Shown one piece after another: positions 26,273 through 35,346 of a stretch of 64,000 bases of DNA. The notes under the pieces are model-generated. The model was not told the DNA's origin. It worked only from the letters and a program-made list of their open reading frames with translations, and ran no database searches. Made by a program: the position numbers and the translations under genes. The DNA comes from Gp6-AA40 sp963723495 (GTDB lineage: Bacteria; Acidobacteriota; Vicinamibacteria; Vicinamibacterales; UBA2999): positions 677,201 to 741,200 of the forward strand of contig CAVRQR010000012.1 of NCBI GenBank assembly GCA_963723495.1, written 5' to 3'. How positions within the stretch are numbered: position 1 is the first letter of the stretch; each line of letters opens with the position of its first letter.

Positions 26273-27955
26273 CTATCGTCCGGTCACCAGGCTGACGGCA
26301 AGGCCAACGATGACGACGGCGACGGCGCCAATCACGTTGTGCCACAGGAACGCAACGTTCGTCGTCGTGGCCACCCACGCTACTGCACTCATGCCCGCGA
26401 TCAGACCGATGAACGCCCCGTTGGCCGTCGCGCGAGGGAACCCCACTGCCAGGATGAACACGCCGAGGATCGATCCGTAGAAGAACGAGCCGAAGCGGTT
26501 GACAACCTCGATCAGCGACCCCAGCTCAGCCGCCCATACGGCGACGATGCTGGCGAACAGACCCCAGAAGCCTGTCGCCAGGCGCGAGACCCTCAGAAAG
26601 TGTGCGTCGCTCGCCTCGGCCCGGACGAAGCGGCGATAGAAATCGATCACAGTTGCCGTTGACAGTGCCGAGAGCTCACCAGCGATCGTCGACATGGCTG
26701 CAGCGAGAATGGCGGCCACGAGCAGTCCGGTCAGCCCGATGGGCATGTGGCGCGTGATGAACGTCGGGAACACGTAGTTCACGTCGCTGTACGCGGCGTC
26801 GCCGGTCGTGCGGCGAACCAGCGCGATCGCCTCGCCGCGCACTGTCCGCGCGTCATTGTCCTGGCGTTGGAACTCGCTCGTCGCAAGCCCGAGGTTGCGC
26901 ACATCACCAGCGGCTTCCGCCCGTGTCATCACCCGTGCGGCCGCGGACCTCGATGCAGTGGCCGCCTCGAAGCGGGACTCGAGCGCACGGTACTCCGTCG
27001 CCGCGGGTCCCTCGCGCATCTCGCGATCGTGCACTCCGTTGAACAGCATCGGTGACGGTGTGTACAGGAAGAACAGGAACATCAGGACGCCCACCAGCAA
27101 GACGAGCGCCTGCAACGGAATCTTCCAGTACGCGCTCATCAACAGGGATTCACGCGCCGCATCGACCGACGGGGTCGTCAGGTAGCGTTGCACCTGGCTC
27201 TGGTCGGTGCCGAAGTACGAGCAGAACAGGAACAGCGCCGCGATCGTGCCGGACCAGAACGTGTATTGATTGGTCAGATCGAACGAGAAGTCGAATGTCT
27301 GAAGGCGCCCGGCCGCGCCAGCGATTCGCAGCGCCTGCCCGACGCCGATTTCTTCTGGCAGTCCGGCGATCAGGACGACCACCGCCGCCAACAGGCCGAC
27401 GACAATGAGCACCATCTGCTTGACGTCGGTCCACGTCACCGCCTGTACACCGCCGAACATCGTGTAGACGATCGTCGGGACTCCAATCAGCAAGGCGGTC
27501 GTCGTCAGGTCGGTGCCGAGCACGACGGAGAGGACGACGGCAGGCGCCGAGATCACTACGCCGAGCGACATGCTCCGGGAGAGCAGGAACAGCAGGCTCG
27601 TGAACGTCCTCGTCTTCACATCGAAACGGCGCTCGAGGTACTCGTACGCCGTGTATACCCTGGCGTTGTGGAAAAACGGCACGAGCGTGAGCGAGAGCAC
27701 GATCATCGCGAGCGGCAGCGCAAAGTAGAACTGCAGGAAGCGCATGCCGTCGCCATACCCCTGCCCGGTCGTGCCGACCATCGTGATCGCACTGAGCTGA
27801 GTGGCCATGACCGACAGGCCGACTGCCCACCACGGCAGGCTTCGACCTCCCAGGAAGTAGCCCTCGAGCTCGTTGCTCCGCTTCGTGAGGCGGAGACCGT
27901 CCCACACGATCCAGACCAGGTAGACGCCGACGATTGCCCAATCGACTGGCGTCAC
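26273..27955 (-). CDS. Sodium:solute symporter (SSS family)
   Basis: A 560-residue transporter with about 13 hydrophobic segments. Start GTG at 27955 was chosen because the protein then opens with PVDWAIVGVYLVWIVWDG and the codon overlaps the stop of the upstream small ORF (GTGA). SSS-family marks are EGYFLGGRSLPWWAVGLSVM, the sodium-site region ATQLSAITMVGTTGQGYG, YLERRFDVKTR and STIAGELSALSTATVIDFYR. A hydrophilic loop of about 85 residues (MREGPAATEYRALESRFEAA onward), rich in charged residues, lies between two membrane segments. The transported solute is unknown; the neighbouring argH and asparaginase genes suggest an amino acid or peptide-like compound, by inference. Confidence 0.9.
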   Translation of the reverse strand: MTPVDWAIVGVYLVWIVWDGLRLTKRSNELEGYFLGGRSLPWWAVGLSVMATQLSAITMVGTTGQGYGDGMRFLQFYFALPLAMIVLSLTLVPFFHNARVYTAYEYLERRFDVKTRTFTSLLFLLSRSMSLGVVISAPAVVLSVVLGTDLTTTALLIGVPTIVYTMFGGVQAVTWTDVKQMVLIVVGLLAAVVVLIAGLPEEIGVGQALRIAGAAGRLQTFDFSFDLTNQYTFWSGTIAALFLFCSYFGTDQSQVQRYLTTPSVDAARESLLMSAYWKIPLQALVLLVGVLMFLFFLYTPSPMLFNGVHDREMREGPAATEYRALESRFEAATASRSAAARVMTRAEAAGDVRNLGLATSEFQRQDNDARTVRGEAIALVRRTTGDAAYSDVNYVFPTFITRHMPIGLTGLLVAAILAAAMSTIAGELSALSTATVIDFYRRFVRAEASDAHFLRVSRLATGFWGLFASIVAVWAAELGSLIEVVNRFGSFFYGSILGVFILAVGFPRATANGAFIGLIAGMSAVAWVATTTNVAFLWHNVIGAVAVVIVGLAVSLVTGR

Positions 27956-28044
27956 GAGAAGAGTTCCTGGAAGACGTACAGCGCGGCCAGGACACTCACC
28001 CACACGATGAGGACGCGTACGTATTGGCGTTCGATGTGTGTCAC
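27952..28044 (-). CDS. 30-residue single-pass membrane microprotein between argH and the symporter
   Basis: A GTG at 28044 opens a 30-codon frame: MTHIERQYVRVLIV, then WVSVLAALYVFQELFS. One hydrophobic helix (about residues 11-26) follows a short charged N-terminus. The start overlaps the argH stop (TTGTGA) and the stop overlaps the symporter start (TCGTGA), both by sharing GTGA. GAGGAG lies nine bases upstream of the start, inside argH. This double coupling and the clean TM segment make it a credible gene, possibly an accessory subunit of the symporter. No homolog is claimed. Confidence 0.65.
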   Translation of the reverse strand: MTHIERQYVRVLIVWVSVLAALYVFQELFS

Positions 28045-29495
28045 AAACTCAGGCTCCTCGCGCGCAACCCTTCCTCGGCAGACGCCGCTGCAGCGCGCGT
28101 ATGTGCAAGCCATGCGCGGTCAGCGTCGAGAAGAGCGCCTGCCGTTTCCAGAGCGCGTGAGGTCTCGTTGGGTGAAGGCCCTCCCCGGGTTTGCCGCACG
28201 TCGACGAAGTGACGCGGGCTCAGGATTGCCGTCAGTTCGGCTTCGCTCAGCTCCAGCGGCTCACCGAGCGTTTCCTGGCAGACTTCGCGCAACACCACGG
28301 CAAGCGAGGTGGCATCGTTCAGCCCGCAGTTCCGACTGAGGCGGCCGGCAATGGCGTGCGCCGTCCTGAAGGGCACGCCACGATCGCGAACAAGATGATC
28401 CGCCAGCTCGGTCAGCGTGGTACCTCCCTCGCCGGCACGAGTCTCCATGCGCGCAACATCGAACTCCGCGTTACGCATCGACGCGGCAACGAGCGTCACC
28501 GCACGGGTCGCATCGCGGAACATCGCCGCCACGAGCGGCTGCAAATCGTCCTCTGTGTCGACGATGTCGCCGAACGGAGTGTTGTGAACGCTCAGCATGA
28601 TGGCGGACACCTGGCCAAGCGCCTTACTGCCAATCGCACGCGCGTGCTCGAGTGCGACGGGGTTGCGCTTCTGCGGCATGATCGTGCTCGACTGCACGAA
28701 CCCCTCCGCCAGTCTCAGGTACCCGAACTCCAACGTGCACCACAGGAGCAGATCCTGAACGAACCGGCCAAGGCCCGCGGTCAACACGGCCGCCGCCGAC
28801 GCGCTCTCGAGGAGATAGTCGACGGTCGCAATGCTGCCGTACGTGTTGCCCGTGGGGCCATCGAAGCCGAGCAGATCGCTCGTCAGCTGGCGATCGATCG
28901 GAAACCCCGTCCCGGTGATGGCGCACGATCCCAGTGGACAGCGGTTCGTTGACATGTGGGCGGCGCGCAGCCGCGTGCCGTCGCGCTCGAGTTGCTCGAC
29001 CACGCCGAGCAGATAATGCGCGAGTGTCGTCGGTTGCGCCGGCTGGGTATGCGTGTGCGCCGCGAACAGGGTGCCACGATGCCGGGATGCCAGGTCGATC
29101 AGCACGTTGCGCAGGTCGACCGTCGCCTCCATCAACCCGACGATGAACTCACGCTGACGCATCCGGTACATCGTCATGTCGATGTCGTTGCGGCTCCGAG
29201 CGGTGTGAAGCCGCCCGGCTGTGTCCTCACCGCAGGCGTCGATCAGGAGCCGCTCGACGTGCGAGAAGAGATCCTCACAGGTGCCATCGTAGGGTGTCTT
29301 GCGTATCGCAGCGACTGAGATCGAATCGAGAGCCTCGCGGATCGCACGCGCGTGAGCCGGGTCGATGATGCCTCGATCGGCAAGCATCACCAGGTGCGCG
29401 TAGTGGATGGCGATCAGCGGGGAAAGGAAGAGTGTCTTCGCGTCCTCGAAGTTCTCGTTGAGGACCTGAGACACGTATTCCGGATCGAACCTCAT
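28041..29495 (-). CDS. argH: Argininosuccinate lyase
   Basis: A 484-residue member of the fumarase/aspartase superfamily, assigned as argininosuccinate lyase, which splits argininosuccinate to arginine and fumarate. Key stretches are EDLFSHVERLLIDACGEDTAG with RLHTARSRNDID (the HTARSRND motif of argininosuccinate lyases), AHTHTQPAQPTTLAHYLLG with the general-acid His region, and the superfamily signature SSTIMPQKRNPVALEH with the catalytic Ser. No other arginine gene is nearby. Instead it leads a coupled run with a membrane microprotein, a symporter and an asparaginase-like gene, so it may serve a catabolic or salvage role, or act on a related substrate. Confidence 0.87.
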   Translation of the reverse strand: MRFDPEYVSQVLNENFEDAKTLFLSPLIAIHYAHLVMLADRGIIDPAHARAIREALDSISVAAIRKTPYDGTCEDLFSHVERLLIDACGEDTAGRLHTARSRNDIDMTMYRMRQREFIVGLMEATVDLRNVLIDLASRHRGTLFAAHTHTQPAQPTTLAHYLLGVVEQLERDGTRLRAAHMSTNRCPLGSCAITGTGFPIDRQLTSDLLGFDGPTGNTYGSIATVDYLLESASAAAVLTAGLGRFVQDLLLWCTLEFGYLRLAEGFVQSSTIMPQKRNPVALEHARAIGSKALGQVSAIMLSVHNTPFGDIVDTEDDLQPLVAAMFRDATRAVTLVAASMRNAEFDVARMETRAGEGGTTLTELADHLVRDRGVPFRTAHAIAGRLSRNCGLNDATSLAVVLREVCQETLGEPLELSEAELTAILSPRHFVDVRQTRGGPSPNETSRALETAGALLDADRAWLAHTRAAAASAEEGLRARSLSL

Positions 29496-29508
29496 TCGAG
29501 CGCAGTAT

Positions 29509-29557
29509 AGCCCGTGGCCGTCGGCCGCAGCCTGTCGCCCGTGAGCCCGCAGCCCGT
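29509..29557. repeat. Heptamer array, AGCCCGT-type (7 units)
   Basis: Seven 7-bp units in unbroken register from 29509 to 29557. The first and last are exactly AGCCCGT, and the others are G/C-rich variants of it. The array ends one base before the stop codon of the DUF5916-type gene and covers most of the 62-bp gap to the argH start at 29495. It is richer in GC and more diverged than the other arrays. Confidence 0.65.
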
Positions 29558-32107
29558 TTACGGATTCAACCAGTAAGCGAACTTGATGAGCAGCGTGTTG
29601 GAAGATGGCGTGGAGAACAGGTCCGAGTAGTCCCGCGGGAGCGCAAACCGCCCCGGCACTCCACTGCCCTCACGGCCCTGCTGCCAGACGACGAACAGAG
29701 TTGAGCCGGGACGGTACTCCCACCGCAGCACGTTCGTCGTGCGGAAGGACAGCACACTGAAGTCGGCATTGCCGTTGTAGTCGTACCGCGCATAGCGGTC
29801 CTGGTAGCGTTCGGCGCGCCCGTCCACCAGCTCCTTGTAGGTGACGTAGTGGCCCGTGCTGACGAAGGGCTGCCCATAGAGCTGCAACGAGAGATTCGGC
29901 GTCATCGTGTAGTTGACGCGCAGCGTGAGGGAGTGCGTCTGCTGCTCGAGACGCCCGAACACGTAGTGTGTCTGGTCGCGCTCGATCACTTCGTCGACCC
30001 ATTGCGAGTCGTTGATGTTGTTGTTGTAGTTGAAGCCGACCTCGGTCGAGAACGACGAGATCGGCCGGACGACGATGGCGGGCTGAAGCTCGAAGAAACG
30101 CCCGTAACCGTCGCCGCCAAACGCGGAGTTCCAGTTGAAGCTCACGACGCGCCGGTTGTCACTGTTGAAGTACTGCCAACTGCTGCGTCCGGGCTCGTTG
30201 TAACCGCCGGGCCCACCGCGGGTCAGCCGGTCGTCGAAGTTGCGCGCGTTGATATTGACGCCAAACCCGGTCTCCCAGAAATTCTGGAAGTCCCAATGCG
30301 CGTTGATGTTTCCTCCGAGTTGCAACCGGTCGCCGTCGAAATTGAAGGCTGACCACTGGTTGAAATTGAGGTTGATGCTCCGCGTGTACTTCCCCGGCTT
30401 TTGCCATCGCAGCTGGAACCAGCTGTTCTGCGGGATCTCGTCGGCCCGTGGCTGAAAGCCCAGGTCGTTGACGTCGAAGCCGGGCGACTTGTACCCAACG
30501 TTGACGTTCATCCGGGTTCGCTCGCCGGCGATCTTGCCGAACAAAACACTACCGGAGTGGCCGCGCAGCGTGTCGGCAAACGGGTCGTACTCGACATGGC
30601 TGGCATCGGGCCGCTGGAAGCTGTGAACCGTGCTGCGCTGGAGTTCCGAAATAGCGACCGGGCTGCCACTGACGTCACTACCCGCCCAATAGCCGTTCAG
30701 CCCCCACCGCTTTCCGATCCGCCAGTCGTAGTCGACGCCACCGGTGATGGCGCTCTCAGGCAGGAACGAAACGCTCTCGGCGACGTGCCTGTTTGTCGTC
30801 GTGAGGATGAAGCCAAGCGACGACTGATCGGAGAACTCGCGTCGCACACGTGAGACGGAGTACAGCGCACCCGGCTCGACCATCTGGCGAGTGCGCCCGC
30901 TGAGAAAGTCGACCTGCGCGTACTCGTCGTCAGTCACCGCCGCCAGAACACCGACGGAGAAGCTGCCCACGCGGCCGGTCAGTTTCGTCGCACCAAGAAT
31001 CGTGGACTGCACAGGCTGAACCGAGTACTCGCCCTCCTCGAGCGTGATGGTGCCGCGCGGTGCGCGGCCGATGCGCCTCGAGTAAAACAGACTGCAGTCG
31101 CGGCACTGGAATTCATACGTACCTGAGCCCTCGATGAAGAACGGACGCTTCTCCGAAAAGAACGTCTCGAAGGCGCTCAGGTTCACGACGGCCGGATCGG
31201 CTTCGACCTGGCCGAAGTCCGGGTTGACGGTCGCGGTCAGATTCAGCGCGGGAGTCACCGCGTACTTCAGGTCGACGCCAACCGAGATGTCATGATCGGG
31301 ACTGTTCTGCAGCGAATTTCCCGGCTCCAGTGGCACGGTGCCGATCTGACCCACGACATACGGCACGAGCTCCAGCCGCTTCGACGCCTTTCCGATTGAG
31401 ACGCCCGTCAGATCGCCGAACGAAGACACGAACCCGCTCGCGTTCTTGGACAGGAGCGGCCACGTCGTTGTCTCTTTCAGGCGAGCAACGTCACGCATGA
31501 CGGCGAACCCGAGGCGGCCGTCACCGTCTCCACTGAATCGGAGCTGAGAAAACGGAATGCGGAATTCGGCGGACCACCCGTCTGCGTCCCGCTTCGAAAC
31601 GACTTCCCAGACTGCGTCCCAGCTGTTGTCACTGTTCGTGTCGTTGAACCAATAGGAGTCTCGCTTCACGCCAACCGGGTTGACGCCGAACTGGTAGGCC
31701 GTTCGCCGATCGTGGTACGAGTCGATCAACACGTGCACCCAGTCTGAAGACGAGTCCGCATCGCGCCGTGTCAGGAACCCGACGATGCGCGCGGGTTCGG
31801 AATCGAAGGCGCGAACAGCCACGTAAATCGCCGTCGCGTCGAAGGCGACGCGCGCCTCTGTCCGCATGGTGGCGGGGGCACCCTCGAGCGGATCGCGCTG
31901 CAGGAACGAGCTGATTGGAGTGGCCTTCGCCCAGGCGGGATCGGTCAGATCACCATCGAGGACAATGGGGAGGATGCCTTCGCTGAGGGAGACGGCGGAC
32001 ATCTCCTCTACCGGCACCTGTGCCCTGGCCGGCGTCGGCAGGCCCGCACCCGCAATAGCCAGGAGTGCAAGTGCGAGCCTAATCGTCACGCTTCTCCACC
32101 GCAGCAT
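29558..32107 (-). CDS. Outer-membrane protein with CBM9-like and DUF5916 domains
   Basis: An 849-residue exported protein with signal peptide (RLALALLAIAGAGLPTPARAQ). Residues about 40-240 form a carbohydrate-binding-module-9-like domain (VLDGDLTDPAWAKATPISSF, VAFDATAIYVAVRAFD, GWSAEFRIPFSQLRFSGDG). The rest is DUF5916, predicted to form a beta-barrel, with PDFGQVEADPAVVNLSAFE and FFSEKRPFFIEG as its typical words and a terminal strand ending NTLLIKFAYWLNP. Proteins of this kind are frequent in Acidobacteriota and Bacteroidota and are assumed to act in the outer membrane; the function is unknown. Four Cys-containing residues appear only as YEFQCRDCSLFY. Downstream come a heptamer array and argH. 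Confidence 0.88.
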   Translation of the reverse strand: MLRWRSVTIRLALALLAIAGAGLPTPARAQVPVEEMSAVSLSEGILPIVLDGDLTDPAWAKATPISSFLQRDPLEGAPATMRTEARVAFDATAIYVAVRAFDSEPARIVGFLTRRDADSSSDWVHVLIDSYHDRRTAYQFGVNPVGVKRDSYWFNDTNSDNSWDAVWEVVSKRDADGWSAEFRIPFSQLRFSGDGDGRLGFAVMRDVARLKETTTWPLLSKNASGFVSSFGDLTGVSIGKASKRLELVPYVVGQIGTVPLEPGNSLQNSPDHDISVGVDLKYAVTPALNLTATVNPDFGQVEADPAVVNLSAFETFFSEKRPFFIEGSGTYEFQCRDCSLFYSRRIGRAPRGTITLEEGEYSVQPVQSTILGATKLTGRVGSFSVGVLAAVTDDEYAQVDFLSGRTRQMVEPGALYSVSRVRREFSDQSSLGFILTTTNRHVAESVSFLPESAITGGVDYDWRIGKRWGLNGYWAGSDVSGSPVAISELQRSTVHSFQRPDASHVEYDPFADTLRGHSGSVLFGKIAGERTRMNVNVGYKSPGFDVNDLGFQPRADEIPQNSWFQLRWQKPGKYTRSINLNFNQWSAFNFDGDRLQLGGNINAHWDFQNFWETGFGVNINARNFDDRLTRGGPGGYNEPGRSSWQYFNSDNRRVVSFNWNSAFGGDGYGRFFELQPAIVVRPISSFSTEVGFNYNNNINDSQWVDEVIERDQTHYVFGRLEQQTHSLTLRVNYTMTPNLSLQLYGQPFVSTGHYVTYKELVDGRAERYQDRYARYDYNGNADFSVLSFRTTNVLRWEYRPGSTLFVVWQQGREGSGVPGRFALPRDYSDLFSTPSSNTLLIKFAYWLNP

Positions 32108-32218
32108 AAGACGCCGGGTGATTATGCTTGGTTTACCTGTGCAGGGTTGCGCCGCCGGGCTACTCCCTTCGCGCTACTCAGGCCGTGCTTCAACTTCGGG
32201 CTCGAATCGCTGAATCGC

Positions 32219-33523
32219 CTACGCTGCGGCTGTCCGGACCGGTGTACGAGCTGGGGTCACTGGTAGAACGGGTTCCCAACGGGAAACGATGTAGCGCACG
32301 AGATCTGCGGTGAGCAACGCTTGCGACACCTGCGGGCCAAGATGCAGGCCCGCATCGAGCACTGGTGCGGTCAATTGCTGCGCGATCGCATCCTCGATCC
32401 ACAACCGGCTGACGATGGCGCCGTGATGCACGATGCGGGCTGTGCCGACCGGTTCACCTGCCCAGGTGACGTGCAGCCTCAGCGAGTCATAAGCGGATGC
32501 GTCCGAAATCGGGACGATGCCGTCCTGAAGATCGACGTGTCGACCGATCGAGCGCAGAGGCCCACGCCGGGAAGCGGGATGGCCCGATGGTGTCATGGTC
32601 AGAGTGCGGACGATGGCCGCGGGCTCCCATACTCGGGTGTACCGCGCGGGCATCGACCCTCCCGGCCGCCAGTACGCCACGTTCGAGCTGGCGCGCTCCA
32701 GCGCACGCTGGGTCGAACCGTCGATCGATTCACAGTCTTCCAGGGCACGCCACCACTGACGGCAGAACGGTGAACCCGCTGGCAACGCGGGCCGGAACGG
32801 GCGGCGGAGCGTCTGGGGGATCGCAAGGCCGCTGACGGTCATCACGTCAGGGTCCGAGAGGAAGACGTGCACGAGCGCAGAAACCCAGTGCCGGTCGACG
32901 ACTGCGTCACCATCGGTTACGGCAAGGATGTCCCCGCGACATTCCGCGATGGCCCGACGTGAGGCCATGCCCAACCCTGGCGCGCTGCTGTACCTGATCC
33001 TGGGATACCGGTCCCGGACGAGCGCTTCAACGTGCCGGCGATCGTCAGACGCATCGATCAACACGAGATCGAGTGCCGGGTAGTCCAGGCGCAACAGCGA
33101 ATCCAGACAGGGCTGAAGACGGCTGGCGGCAGTCCGGCTGCGCACGGCAACGGTCACGAGCGGACCAGCAGGCGGAGCGGGCGGCGGCAAGTGAAGTAGC
33201 GTCGTGGCGTCGAGCATCCTGAGCGGGCGACCGCCTTGAACCGCGCGCTCAGCGAGCGGCAACGCACAGCTCCAGATGTGCTGCCGAAGGAACTGACGGA
33301 CCAGGCCGGCACCGTCGAGACAGCCCTCATTCATCCGGCCGACACCCCAGCCGATGGGACGGCCGTGCAACCGGAAGAGGACAAGCGTGGACGAGCCATC
33401 CGGAACGGCTAATTCACTCAGTCTCCTGGTGATCTCGAAGTCGACGACGGCCGTACCCGCTGACATCCCCACTGCGTTCTGCTCCAGGGTTGGGAGGTTG
33501 TGCAAGAGCGATACCGGAGCCAT
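32219..33523 (-). CDS. Family 2 glycosyltransferase flanked by two similar accessory domains
   Basis: A 434-residue protein with a GT-A core in the middle: VTVAVRSRTAASRLQPCLDS, LDLVLIDASDD, and the metal-binding DxD equivalent in DILAVTDGDAVVDRHWVSAL, followed by VSGLAIPQTL. About 110 residues precede it and about 100 follow. The two flanks look alike: VLFRLHGRPIGWGVGRMNEG at the front and RLHVTWAGEPVGTARIVHHG at the back, each followed by a predicted helical stretch. Acceptor and sugar are unknown. It is encoded between the DUF5916 gene and an M61 peptidase gene. No membrane segment is obvious, unlike many GT2 enzymes. Confidence 0.75.
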   Translation of the reverse strand: MAPVSLLHNLPTLEQNAVGMSAGTAVVDFEITRRLSELAVPDGSSTLVLFRLHGRPIGWGVGRMNEGCLDGAGLVRQFLRQHIWSCALPLAERAVQGGRPLRMLDATTLLHLPPPAPPAGPLVTVAVRSRTAASRLQPCLDSLLRLDYPALDLVLIDASDDRRHVEALVRDRYPRIRYSSAPGLGMASRRAIAECRGDILAVTDGDAVVDRHWVSALVHVFLSDPDVMTVSGLAIPQTLRRPFRPALPAGSPFCRQWWRALEDCESIDGSTQRALERASSNVAYWRPGGSMPARYTRVWEPAAIVRTLTMTPSGHPASRRGPLRSIGRHVDLQDGIVPISDASAYDSLRLHVTWAGEPVGTARIVHHGAIVSRLWIEDAIAQQLTAPVLDAGLHLGPQVSQALLTADLVRYIVSRWEPVLPVTPARTPVRTAAA

Positions 33524-33544
33524 CGGCGCAAATAGGGCGCGGGT

Positions 33545-35305
33545 TTAATCCACACCTCCGGAAATTCCACTCCGGGCGAGCCAGAAGTCCAGCTTTGCCC
33601 GTTGTGACGCGGTCGCCGAGGGATCGACTTCCAGCTGCCACGCCTTGAGCGGTTCGGCACCGAGCGTCACGTCGAGATGCAGCAGACGGTCGCGCCGGGC
33701 CACGAGGATCCTCACTCGATCACCGGCCACATACTGCTCCAGCCGGCCCTCGAGTTGATCGGATCGCACTCTGAAGTCGTCGATCGCCAGAATCTCGTCG
33801 TCCACGTTCAGGCCGGCCTCGTGCGCCGGCGTTCCTCGGCGTACCTGCGACACAACGAGGAGGCCAGCATCGATCTTCGTGACCGCACCCAGCGTCGCTC
33901 GACGAGCTGTTCTTCCGGCTTCGGGTGAAGGGATCCTGAACCGGAGGCCGGCGGATTCGAGCGCATGTGAGTAGTCGAGTTCGCTGGTACCGTCGATCGC
34001 CGATGACCAGAAGTGGTCGAGACGGGCGCCGGCGACGTCCTCGACGAGTGCACGGAACTCGTGCTCGGTGAATCCGTGCGTGGCTGAGTACCTCGCGTAC
34101 ACCGCCCACATCACATTGTCAAGCGAACGGTTGCCGCTCGAGAGGCGACGAATCTCGAGGTCGAGCAGGAAGGCCACGACGGCGCCCTTCACGTAGTAGC
34201 TGATCGTCGTGTTCGGTGAGTTCTCATCGGGGCGGTAGTGCTTGATCCAGGCGTCGAACGACGCACTCGCAATCGACTGCACCGTTCGTCCTGGGGTCGT
34301 CTGCAGCATCTCGATCTTGTCCGAGAGCGACGCAAGGAACTCATCGCGAGTGGAAAGGCCCGCGCGGTGGAGAAGCAGATCTCCGTAGTAGTCGGTAATG
34401 CCCTCGACCACCCACAGACTATGGGTGTGTGCCTCTCGCTCGTAGTCGAATGGACCGAGCGCGCTCGGCCGCAGCCGCTTGCCATTCCAGACGTGAAACA
34501 GCTCGTGGCTGGCGAGCTCGAGCCAGCCAAGGTACGCCTTGCGTGTGCGCGTTGCCCAGCGACTCGTCATGAGCACCGCGGAGTCGGCGTGTTCGAGGCC
34601 GCCTCCCGTTTCAGTCATCAGATTGATGCACACCCATTGGTCGTACGGGACCGTTCCCCAAAATCGATGGTGCTCTCGCACGATCGTGGCGAGATCTCGC
34701 GCAGCGCGCGCGCCGTCGAAGACACCCGCCTCGCCTTCGTTGACCAGCCGATGCACCTTTCCGCCGACCTCGAAGTCGTGCACAGCCGGGTTGCCAGCCA
34801 GGATCGGAGAATCAACCAGCAGGTCGTAGCTGGCGGCCCGAAAGCAGTTCGGCGACCCCGCGATTGGCGGCAGCGCCGTCGTGACGCGCGTCCACGACGA
34901 GGGAAGTGTCAGGGCGATCTCATGAGGCCGCGCATGCGAGTCCGCCAGCGTCAGGAAGGTCGGCGCGCCGTTGATGAGCGCAAACCCCGACTCGATCCAA
35001 TTGGTTCGAACCGACATTTCGCGACCGTAGACGCGATAGGTCACCGTCACCCTCTGGGCGCCACCCGTCGCGATCGCCCATCGATTCTTCGCAGTCTTGC
35101 TGACCGCCAGCGCTGCTCCACTCTCGTCGGCGGCGGCCACGTTTTCCACGTGCCTCTCGTACTCACGAATGAGATATGAACCCGGCGTCCACACCGCCAT
35201 CATGAGCACCGCCTCGTTGCGGCCGGCGGTAGGGATGTCGGCACGCACCGCTGCGTAGTGCGTGTGAGGCGCGGGAAAGCTGAGGGTGTATCGAATGGAG
35301 TCCAT
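33545..35305 (-). CDS. M61 family (glycyl aminopeptidase-like) metallopeptidase with PDZ domain, cytoplasmic
   Basis: A 586-residue M61 peptidase. The zinc motif HELFH is at residues 267-271 in WLELASHELFHVWNGKRLRP, and the third ligand Glu follows in LWVVEGITDYYGDL. The N-terminal beta-domain opens with RYTLSFPAPHTHYAAVRADI and shows no signal peptide, so it appears cytoplasmic, in contrast to the second M61 protein in this window. A PDZ-like domain sits near the C-terminus (GLLVVSQVRRGTPAHEAGL, VDDEILAIDDFRV). Specificity in the family includes N-terminal Gly and Ala; not tested here. It lies 21 bp upstream of the glycosyltransferase gene. Confidence 0.92.
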   Translation of the reverse strand: MDSIRYTLSFPAPHTHYAAVRADIPTAGRNEAVLMMAVWTPGSYLIREYERHVENVAAADESGAALAVSKTAKNRWAIATGGAQRVTVTYRVYGREMSVRTNWIESGFALINGAPTFLTLADSHARPHEIALTLPSSWTRVTTALPPIAGSPNCFRAASYDLLVDSPILAGNPAVHDFEVGGKVHRLVNEGEAGVFDGARAARDLATIVREHHRFWGTVPYDQWVCINLMTETGGGLEHADSAVLMTSRWATRTRKAYLGWLELASHELFHVWNGKRLRPSALGPFDYEREAHTHSLWVVEGITDYYGDLLLHRAGLSTRDEFLASLSDKIEMLQTTPGRTVQSIASASFDAWIKHYRPDENSPNTTISYYVKGAVVAFLLDLEIRRLSSGNRSLDNVMWAVYARYSATHGFTEHEFRALVEDVAGARLDHFWSSAIDGTSELDYSHALESAGLRFRIPSPEAGRTARRATLGAVTKIDAGLLVVSQVRRGTPAHEAGLNVDDEILAIDDFRVRSDQLEGRLEQYVAGDRVRILVARRDRLLHLDVTLGAEPLKAWQLEVDPSATASQRAKLDFWLARSGISGGVD

Positions 35306-35346
35306 CGCGAATCCCGAACTAGCATATCGAAGGCAGGAGAGCCTCG

